NCBI GenBank assembly: GCA_030043395.1
Contig: JASHXW010000526.1
Coordinates: 1 to 7,308 of the forward strand
From: Streptosporangiaceae bacterium
Lineage (GTDB): Bacteria; Actinomycetota; Actinomycetes; Streptosporangiales; Streptosporangiaceae
Length of the DNA: 7,308 nucleotides
Reading direction: 5' to 3'
Below the pieces are notes generated by a model that saw only the letters and a program-made list of their open reading frames with translations, ran no database searches and was not told the DNA's origin. Every line of letters starts with the position of its first letter. Positions within the stretch are counted from its first letter, which is position 1. Of this stretch, positions 1-5,130 are shown one piece after another. The translations under genes were made by a program, and so were the position numbers.

Positions 1-317
1 GTGATCGGGAAATTCCCGTAGTAAGTACCGTCCTTTCCGGAGGACGCGAGGAGCACGGTGCCGCCCGCGCTGACCAGTGCAAGTGCCTCGGTCAAGGTGC
101 ATTGCTGGCTGGTCACCGTGGTCGCCGGGCAACTCGACGGTGACGAAGCGCCGCCGCTCGGATAAGCGAACAAGCTCGCCGCGGGCGCCGCGCTCGCTGC
201 GCTCGCAGCCGGCAGGCCTACGGCGGAGAGTCCCAGCGTCGCGCCACCCAGTGTGATGGCGGCCACGAGGCAGGCCACGCGCCGTGAAAATCGCTTCGGA
301 CTGACCGAGTGAGTCAT
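1..317 (-). CDS. Secreted protein, 5' part only; probable right-handed beta-helix
   Basis: The gene starts at ATG 317 and runs off the left edge, leaving 105 visible codons. The N-terminus is a clear export signal: a basic stretch with KRFSRR near residues 8-13, a hydrophobic core to about residue 35, and an ASA cleavage site near residue 40. A low-complexity Ala/Ser linker follows. After it, CPATTVTSQQCTLTEALALV and then a GGTVLLAS...GTYYGNF stretch resemble the opening of secreted parallel beta-helix proteins (pectate-lyase-like fold), where a Cys-bounded segment precedes 'T..EAL..A..G.TI.LA.G.Y'. That fold call is inference from a short piece. The start lies 26 bp after the stop of the PQQ-like propeller gene on the same strand, so the two are probably co-transcribed. 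I see no good Shine-Dalgarno sequence before ATG 317; an in-frame TTG lies at 347-345, just inside the upstream stop. Export is well supported, function is not. Confidence 0.75.
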   Translation of the reverse strand, partial: MTHSVSPKRFSRRVACLVAAITLGGATLGLSAVGLPAASAASAAPAASLFAYPSGGASSPSSCPATTVTSQQCTLTEALALVSAGGTVLLASSGKDGTYYGNFPI

Positions 318-343
318 CGCAGCATCACTATCTTGTCTAGGCG

Positions 344-2419
344 TCAATGGACAGCGAGGCAGGCCGTGCACCAGTAGGCCCTGAGGCTGCCAGGTTCAGT
401 GGCCGTGACGCCAAGCGCGGCACCGGGAATGGCGTCACTGACCACCGTCACGTCGATGCTCAGGGTCCTGCGGCTCTCGACCTTCACCGACTGGACCACG
501 ACCTGAGCCCCGGAGATGATCACGCGCGGGGTGGACGTGAAGCCTGTTCCGCCGGTCTCGGTCACGGTCAGCGTGGCGGTGGTCCCTGGGCTGATCACAG
601 TTGGCTCGACTTCAAGCTGGGCGGTCTGGTCCGAGGTCGTCACCGCGTAAGCAGTCAGCGGGTCATTGGCGAAGAAGTCGCCGATCAGCAAATCCTTGCC
701 GTCCCAGACCGGCTGGCCGAACAGGCCCTGCGGCTGGGTGGAGATGAACTTCAAGATCTTGCCTGTGGCCGCCGACAGCAAGTAGACACCGGAAACGCCA
801 ACTGGCGAGTAGAGGACAGGCGCAGCCACCACGCCAGCTCCGTCTTCGGACGGGCTGCCGACGACCCAGCCGGGCAGTCCGGTCTGCCAGACCGGCTTGC
901 CGGTCGTCGGATTGAGCGCCTGCACCGATCCCTGGTACGTAGTGCCGTCAATCCTGGTCTTGCTTCCCCCGCCCTCGATCAGGTACTTGCCATTCCAGAT
1001 CGCGGCGGCATCGCACTCGTTCTCTTCCGGGCCCGTGGTGTGGACGCCCATCCTGTGCGTCCACAGCGTGCCAGCGGCCTCGTCGCCGGCCCGCACAGCG
1101 TAGTAGATGCCGTCCTTGTTGCAGGCGCCGATCATCGTGGTGGCCACGCCCTTCGGGTATGCCGTGAAGATCGTTGGCGAGGCACCGAAATCAGAGTCGC
1201 CGAATGCCTGGCTCTGTGGCGCTTCCCAGCTGCTGATCAGCTTCAGAGTGTTCGCGTTGAGTATGTTGAGCGACTCCGAGTGCGGGATGTTATCGCTGTT
1301 CGGCCCCTCGCCAGTGTCGGCGACGATGTTCCCGTCAGGAAGCACGCCGATGCTGCTCCACACGCTGGCGCCGACCCGGCCGGGCGGCAGCGAGTCCCAG
1401 TAGGCGATCTTCTTGCCGGTGTGCTGGTCGAAGGACAGGACCCCGGCCTTCACCTGCGGAACGTCGCAGTTCGACGAGATCCCGATGTAGACCTTGCCGT
1501 TGACGACGGTAGGCGAGCCCCATGCGTAGTAGTCGTTGACCTTGGTCGACGGGATGCCGACCAGGGATTTCCACAAGACCTTGCCGGTCGCCGCGGCGAG
1601 CGCGTACAGGTAGCCGTCCGGGCCGTTGACGTAGACGACCGGCTTGCCGGTCACGGGGTCGGTCGCGACCGTGGCCGTCGAGATGACGCCAAACGGCGCG
1701 GTGCCGCACGTCGTGCCCTGCAAAAGGCCGAGGAACACCGGCTTGGGCCAGGCGAGCCGCCCCGTCGCCTCGTTAATGGCGTAGAAGTTGCCGTCGTAAA
1801 GGCCGACGTAGATGACGCCACGGTAGGCGATCGGGCTGGCATAGTCGGTGGTGTTTCCGCCGTCCGGAGCATCGGCCGGGTGCCACTGCCAGACCGGCCT
1901 GAGTTTGGCCATAGAGGCCGATGAGATCGCGGTAGCCGCCGGGTTATAGGAGGAGTGGCTAGCACCGCCGAGGTAAGCGGACCAGTCGGGGGTGTAGTAG
2001 CGGTACACCGCGGCTGCGTCGTACCGGCTGGCCGGGCCGGCCGGGTTCTTGACTGTCACGGCCACGCTCACAGCAGAGTCGCTCGTTGGCAGCGCCGGGA
2101 CCGTGGCCTTGATCCGCGCGGCGGACACGAAGGTGACCTTTGGCGAGCGAATGCTCCCGAAATCCACCGTTGCCCCGGCGGCGAAGTGGCTGCCGTGGAT
2201 GACGATCCTCGTGCCGCCGGAGGCGAGCCCGAGCGTGGATCCGAGCGAGGTCACGACCGGCCTCGGGCTGGCAGCCCCTGAACCTGGCGTCGCCGCGTTG
2301 GCGACCGGCTGGTCCATGGCAGGCATGGCCACAACCGCTGCGGTCAACGCAGTTCCGGTGACGACACCAAGCACCCGCCGCACGCATCGCCTTGAGGTAA
2401 AAAAGCGAATCATCACCAT
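344..2419 (-). CDS. Secreted IPT/TIG plus PQQ-like beta-propeller protein
   Basis: This 691-residue exported protein has three parts. Residues 1-42 are a signal peptide (TSRRCVRR, a hydrophobic core, then VANA|AT); SRRxV also makes Tat export possible. Residues about 53-142 are an IPT/TIG immunoglobulin-like domain (GGTRIVIHGSHF, VDFG, ATVPALP, VTVKNPAG). Residues about 145-594 are a PQQ-like beta-propeller with blade signatures: DGNFYAINEATGRLAW at 209-224, DGYLYALAAATGKVLW at 268-283, and later VQALNPTTGKPVWQ and VYLLSAATGKILKF. Residues 595-691 form a second beta-rich domain ending in a WCTAC motif. There is no adjacent Cys-Cys pair (the vicinal disulphide of PQQ methanol dehydrogenases) and no CxxCH haem site, so the propeller may be structural or ligand-binding rather than a quinoprotein enzyme. 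ATG 2419 is chosen because AGGG lies 7 bases upstream; ATG 2413 is the alternative. The next gene, also secreted, follows after 26 bp. Domain calls are solid; the substrate or partner is unknown. Confidence 0.9.
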   Translation of the reverse strand: MVMIRFFTSRRCVRRVLGVVTGTALTAAVVAMPAMDQPVANAATPGSGAASPRPVVTSLGSTLGLASGGTRIVIHGSHFAAGATVDFGSIRSPKVTFVSAARIKATVPALPTSDSAVSVAVTVKNPAGPASRYDAAAVYRYYTPDWSAYLGGASHSSYNPAATAISSASMAKLRPVWQWHPADAPDGGNTTDYASPIAYRGVIYVGLYDGNFYAINEATGRLAWPKPVFLGLLQGTTCGTAPFGVISTATVATDPVTGKPVVYVNGPDGYLYALAAATGKVLWKSLVGIPSTKVNDYYAWGSPTVVNGKVYIGISSNCDVPQVKAGVLSFDQHTGKKIAYWDSLPPGRVGASVWSSIGVLPDGNIVADTGEGPNSDNIPHSESLNILNANTLKLISSWEAPQSQAFGDSDFGASPTIFTAYPKGVATTMIGACNKDGIYYAVRAGDEAAGTLWTHRMGVHTTGPEENECDAAAIWNGKYLIEGGGSKTRIDGTTYQGSVQALNPTTGKPVWQTGLPGWVVGSPSEDGAGVVAAPVLYSPVGVSGVYLLSAATGKILKFISTQPQGLFGQPVWDGKDLLIGDFFANDPLTAYAVTTSDQTAQLEVEPTVISPGTTATLTVTETGGTGFTSTPRVIISGAQVVVQSVKVESRRTLSIDVTVVSDAIPGAALGVTATEPGSLRAYWCTACLAVH

Positions 2420-2445
2420 TTCACTACCCTGCGTTAGACCAGATC

Positions 2446-2465
2446 GGCCTTAGGGATCCTAGGCC
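2446..2465. promoter_or_regulatory. Inverted repeat with possible -10 for the leftward propeller gene
   Basis: GGCCTTAGG and CCTAGGCC face each other across two bases (AT), forming a near-perfect dyad with one unpaired base. On the minus strand 2461-2456 reads TAGGAT, a good match to the actinobacterial housekeeping -10 (TANNNT). It would place transcription start near 2449, giving a leader of about 30 bases to ATG 2419. I find no convincing -35. A dyad over a -10 could be an operator, but this is inference from one copy. Confidence 0.3.
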
Positions 2466-2510
2466 CATGCATATGCCCTTGGCCGGTGGATCAGGTGACA
2501 AGCCACCTAA

Positions 2511-2557
2511 CCGATAGGACAAAGGAGAACGTGCCGATAGGACAAAGGAGAACGTGC
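2511..2557 (+). repeat. Perfect 23-bp tandem duplication carrying Shine-Dalgarno and GTG
   Basis: Two identical 23-base units, 2511-2533 and 2534-2556, lie head to tail, and the first base of a third unit (C 2557) extends the identity. Each unit starts CCGATAGGAC and contains AAAGGAG, then AAC, then GTG. Because 23 is not a multiple of three, the GTG of the first copy (2531) and that of the second (2554) are in different frames. Only the second is in frame with the epimerase. Perfect identity suggests a recent duplication. Confidence 0.95.
2544..2550 (+). promoter_or_regulatory. Strong Shine-Dalgarno sequence (second copy) upstream of the epimerase
   Basis: AAAGGAG is complementary to the 3' end of 16S rRNA. 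It lies only 3 bases before GTG 2554 but 9 bases before the in-frame GTG 2560, which is the better-spaced start. Both would give the epimerase an N-terminal extension of about 30 residues relative to ATG 2650. The same heptamer occurs at 2521-2527 in the first repeat copy. Confidence 0.5.
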
Positions 2558-2635
2558 TTGTGTACCGCCACGCCGCTGGTGCAGGGATCAGGCATCAGCA
2601 ACCCGACGGCCGGATCGTCAGCTACCGGCCACAGG

Positions 2636-2641
2636 TAGTCT
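2636..2641 (+). promoter_or_regulatory. Possible -10 hexamer for a leaderless epimerase transcript
   Basis: TAGTCT fits TANNNT and ends 8 bases before ATG 2650, the spacing expected if transcription starts at or next to the ATG. No Shine-Dalgarno sequence lies at normal distance before this ATG. No -35 is evident, so support is modest. Confidence 0.3.
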
Positions 2642-2649
2642 CGTTCGCT

Positions 2650-3591
2650 ATGACTGAGGGGAAGCGAGTTCTTGTCACGGGCGGCGCAGGGTTCGTCGGC
2701 GCCACCCTGGTCCGCCTGCTTGTCGATGCCGGGCACACTGTCCGGGTCCTCGACAACTACTCCACCGGAGACCCGGCGCATCTCGACGGCGTCGAGGTCG
2801 AGCTCGTCGAGGGAGACATCAGGGACACGGCCGCGCTCAACAGCGCAGTCCGTGGCCTGAACGCCGTCATTCACCTTGCCGCGGCCGGATCGGTGATCAA
2901 GTCGATCGAGGATCCGATCGCGAACTTCGAAGCCAACGTCCTCGGCACGTTCCGCGTCCTGAACGCAGCGAGGCTGGCCGGCATCGAGCGGGTTGTCCTG
3001 GCCTCGACCGGGGGCGCCCTGATCGGTGACGCGACGCCGCCAGTGGACGAGAACTCGCTGCCCAAGCCCATCTCGCCGTACGGCGCGAGCAAGCTCGCAG
3101 GCGAGGGGTACGCCTACGCCTTCTCCCAGTGCTACGGGCTGCGCACGATCGCGCTTCGGTTCGCGAACGTCTACGGTCCATGGAGCGAGCGCAAGCAGGG
3201 CGCCATGAACGTCTTCTTCAGGGCCATCCACGCTGGCCAGCCCATCGTGATCTACGGTGACGGGACCTCCTCGCGCGACTACACCCACGTGGAGGACATC
3301 TCCAGGGCCCTTCGGCTCGCGCTGGAGCGCGACGTCCCCGGCGGCACGGTGCTGCACATCGCGTCCGGCGTTGAGACCACGGTCAAGGACCTCGCCGACT
3401 TGTGCCGGGCAGCGGCGGATGTGCCCGATCACCCGGTGGAGTACCGGCCTGCCCGGCGCGGCGAGGTGGACCGCAACTTCGCCTCCTACGACCTGGCCGC
3501 CAAGATGCTGGACTACGCGCCGACGATCAGCCGGGAAGACGGCATCGCGAACACCTGGCGCTGGTTCACCGAGTCGGTCTTCCCGGCCTGA
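2650..3591 (+). CDS. NAD-dependent nucleotide-sugar epimerase/dehydratase (UDP-glucose 4-epimerase-like)
   Basis: This 313-residue extended-SDR enzyme probably acts on a nucleoside-diphosphate sugar in the cytoplasm, feeding cell-surface or glycan synthesis. It has the NAD-binding GGAGFVG (residues 11-17), an acidic D35 after the second strand, GDIRD (55-59), HLAA (75-78), and the catalytic set T120 in STGG, Y144 and K148 in YGASK. Downstream lie RFANVYGP (170-177) and GDGTSSRDYTHVED (203-216), typical of the sugar-epimerase branch. Exact substrate cannot be read. I chose ATG 2650 because the family begins directly at the (K)RVLVTGG strand and a TANNNT hexamer lies 8 bases upstream. The frame stays open to GTG 2560 and GTG 2554, which have a strong AAAGGAG upstream, so a form of about 343-345 residues is a real alternative. 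The 2554-2649 stretch has a weaker G/C third-position bias (about 72%) than I expect of a gene in this DNA. The gene diverges from the secreted propeller gene. Confidence 0.9.
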   Translation: MTEGKRVLVTGGAGFVGATLVRLLVDAGHTVRVLDNYSTGDPAHLDGVEVELVEGDIRDTAALNSAVRGLNAVIHLAAAGSVIKSIEDPIANFEANVLGTFRVLNAARLAGIERVVLASTGGALIGDATPPVDENSLPKPISPYGASKLAGEGYAYAFSQCYGLRTIALRFANVYGPWSERKQGAMNVFFRAIHAGQPIVIYGDGTSSRDYTHVEDISRALRLALERDVPGGTVLHIASGVETTVKDLADLCRAAADVPDHPVEYRPARRGEVDRNFASYDLAAKMLDYAPTISREDGIANTWRWFTESVFPA

Positions 3592-3632
3592 TCACGGCTC
3601 TGGGCAGCTCGTGCGGGCTGGCAACGCTGGGC

Positions 3633-3658
3633 GCTAGCCCGGGGTCCCCGCGGCTGGC
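3633..3658 (+). terminator. Long GC-rich hairpin between epimerase and IclR genes
   Basis: GCTAGCCCGGGG (3633-3644) pairs with 3646-3658, giving about 11 usable base pairs with one bulged C (3651), one T-G pair and a tight loop around T3645. It lies 41 bases past the epimerase stop. No T-run follows, so it is not a canonical intrinsic terminator, although actinobacterial terminators often lack one. It ends exactly at ATG 3659, which would bury that start in structure. Confidence 0.45.
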
Positions 3659-3697
3659 ATGCGGCTGCCATTCGCGACCGCGGGACCGACCTCACCA

Positions 3698-3703
3698 TAT
3701 TCT
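3698..3703 (+). promoter_or_regulatory. Possible -10 hexamer for a leaderless IclR-gene transcript
   Basis: TATTCT (TANNNT) sits in a local A/T-rich patch and ends 6 bases before GTG 3710, so transcription would begin at the GTG itself. No Shine-Dalgarno sequence precedes either candidate start of this gene. No clear -35 is seen. Confidence 0.35.
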
Positions 3704-3709
3704 TCTGCT

Positions 3710-4504
3710 GTGCAGAAAGATGGCGAGCCCGAGCAGACTGGCCTGCCCGCCTACCCGATCGCGTCGGTCGACAACGCGCTGAAGCTGCTGAGGCTGTTCA
3801 GCGAACGGCCGCGGGTCCGGCTGTCGGATGCAAGCGAGCACCTCGGCGTCGCGCACTCGACGGCGCACCGGCTGCTCGCGATGCTGGCCTATCACGGCTT
3901 CGTCCGGCAAGAGCGGGACTCCCGCGCCTACGTCGCCGGGCCGGCCCTCGTCGAGATCGGGCTGGCCTCGATCAGGCAGATGGACATCAGGCTGCACGCC
4001 AGGCCGGTGCTCGAGGACCTGGCAGCAAAGTTGGCCGAGACGGTGCACCTGGCGGTGCTGGAGGGTGCGAGCGTCAGGTACCTGGACGCGGTGGAGAGCT
4101 CTCGCGCCTTGCGAGTGGCCTCGCGCACTGGCTCGTTGCTGCCAGCGAACTGCACGGCTTCAGGCAAGGCAATGCTCGCCGAACTGCATGATCGGGAGGT
4201 CGGAGCCATTTTCGGCGGCTCAGCCGAGCTGCCATCGCTGACCAGCCGGTCGCTGACCAGGCTGGACGACCTGGCGCGGGAACTGCGGCTGGTGCGAGAA
4301 CGCGGTTACGCGCTCAACAACCAGGAAAGCGAGGACGGAGTCGCGTCGGTCGCGGTAGCGGTCCTTGACCGCAACGGCCGTCCGGTCGCCGCGCTAGTCG
4401 CCTCCGCGCCGGTCACGCGCACCGGGGCCGACCGGGAAGCCGAGATCTCGTCAGGTCTTCGGAAGGCCGCGGCACAGCTAGCCAGCCTGACGGGCACGAA
4501 CTGA
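3710..4504 (+). CDS. IclR-family transcriptional regulator
   Basis: The product (264 residues from GTG 3710) is a cytoplasmic DNA-binding regulator with the two IclR domains. The N-terminal winged helix-turn-helix starts with IASVDNALKLLRLF (residues 17-30), with the HTH at about 38-65 (LSDASEHLGVAHSTAHRLLA) and a wing ending RAYVAGPAL. The C-terminal effector-binding domain covers about residues 80-260, with the family's TASGKAMLAEL, RGYALNNQE and VAVAVLDRNGRPVAALV segments. IclR proteins usually bind small organic acids or aromatic-pathway intermediates and control nearby catabolic genes; the effector here is unknown. GTG 3710 is preferred over ATG 3659 because a hairpin abuts the latter, codons 3692-3709 look A/T-rich and promoter-like, and TATTCT lies just upstream. 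With ATG 3659 the protein would be 281 residues. Possible targets are the neighbouring FDOR gene, 102 bp downstream, or the dihydrodiol dehydrogenase operon about 2 kb away; neither is shown by an operator I can recognise. Confidence 0.93.
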   Translation: MQKDGEPEQTGLPAYPIASVDNALKLLRLFSERPRVRLSDASEHLGVAHSTAHRLLAMLAYHGFVRQERDSRAYVAGPALVEIGLASIRQMDIRLHARPVLEDLAAKLAETVHLAVLEGASVRYLDAVESSRALRVASRTGSLLPANCTASGKAMLAELHDREVGAIFGGSAELPSLTSRSLTRLDDLARELRLVRERGYALNNQESEDGVASVAVAVLDRNGRPVAALVASAPVTRTGADREAEISSGLRKAAAQLASLTGTN

Positions 4505-4606
4505 CAGTCAGGCGCGATCGACCAAGTAGGTGACTCGGTCCGCCCGGCGGAGCCACGGCCGGGTACCGTCTGCCAATGACCCGGTCCAAGCCCGCGAGGA
4601 GTCCCC

Positions 4607-5011
4607 GTGCCCGTACCGCTGCCGGACGAGCTGCTTAAGCTGCTCGGCCGCCCGAGCCTGTGCTTCGTGGCGACCATCATGCCCGACGGCTCACCGCAAC
4701 TGACCCAGACCTGGGTCAGTACCGATGGCGAGCACATTCTGATCAACACCCCGGACCACTCGCAGAAGGCCCGGAATGTCGCCCGCGACCCGCACGTAGC
4801 TGTGAACGTCGTCGATCCCGATAACACTCGCCGCTACTTCGCGGTGCGCGGCCGCGTTATCGCGAGCACGACCGAGGGGGGCGCGCAGAGTATCGACGAG
4901 ATCTCCGGCAAGTATCTGGGCCGACCGTATCCCAACTTCGGCGGACGTCCGGAGACACGGATGATCATGACGATCGAGGCCGACTCGGTCCGCAGCATCG
5001 GCGCCCGTTAG
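4607..5011 (+). CDS. PPOX-class (probably F420-dependent) oxidoreductase
   Basis: This 134-residue protein has the split beta-barrel fold of the pyridoxamine-phosphate-oxidase-like FDOR family. Visible family signatures are LCFVATIMPDGSPQLTQTWV (residues 18-37), ILINT (44-48), KARNVARDPHVAVNVVD (54-70) and YFAVRGRV (77-84). The length and motif order match the small actinobacterial enzymes usually annotated 'PPOX class F420-dependent oxidoreductase', which reduce or oxidise varied substrates with F420 or a flavin; I cannot tell the cofactor or substrate. GTG 4607 is well supported: GAGGAG (4596-4601) sits 5 bases upstream. The gap to the IclR stop is 102 bp and holds a short dyad (TCCGCCCGGCGGA, 4539-4551) and a TANNNT hexamer (TACCGT, 4564-4569). 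It could therefore have its own promoter or be read through from the regulator. Confidence 0.92.
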   Translation: MPVPLPDELLKLLGRPSLCFVATIMPDGSPQLTQTWVSTDGEHILINTPDHSQKARNVARDPHVAVNVVDPDNTRRYFAVRGRVIASTTEGGAQSIDEISGKYLGRPYPNFGGRPETRMIMTIEADSVRSIGAR

Positions 5012-5120
5012 CGAGCCCGCCAGGGGTCAGCGGCGCTGCCATTGGTAGTCGGCTTGTGACCTGCCCAGACGATAATTCGCGGAAATGCCAGGGCTGGCCG
5101 CGGTAAGCGGTCGGAGTCAT

Positions 5121-5125
5121 GGAGG
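5121..5125 (+). promoter_or_regulatory. Shine-Dalgarno sequence fixing the start of the Tat-exported repeat protein
   Basis: GGAGG lies 5 bases before ATG 5131, an ideal spacing. It falls inside the reading frame that would begin at ATG 5119, which argues that 5119 is not the start. Upstream, GATAAT (5071-5076) is a possible -10 and GCCAGGGCTGGC (5087-5098) a short dyad; neither has further support. Confidence 0.8.
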
Positions 5126-5130
5126 ACGCG

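Noticed and set aside
347..1924. Long plus-strand open frame (525 codons) opposite the propeller gene
   Set aside because: It is antisense to a gene with clear domains and a signal peptide. Its translation is Arg/Asp/Gly/Val-rich without domains, as expected from high-GC shadow frames.
2491..2523. Rightward -35/-10 pair near the tandem repeat (GTGACA at 2495-2500)
   Set aside because: No -10-like hexamer occurs at 16-19 bases downstream, so a promoter here is not supported.
2491..3432. Minus-strand open frame of 313 codons opposite the epimerase
   Set aside because: It shows no recognisable motifs, and the opposite strand has a complete SDR motif set.
4306..4827. Minus-strand frame of 173 codons across the IclR/FDOR junction
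   Set aside because: It is low-complexity Ser/Gly/Thr-rich, antisense to two well-supported genes, and matches no family I recognise.
5119..5130. ATG 5119 as start of the Tat-exported protein
   Set aside because: No Shine-Dalgarno sequence is properly placed before it, whereas GGAGG lies inside this segment at ideal distance from ATG 5131.
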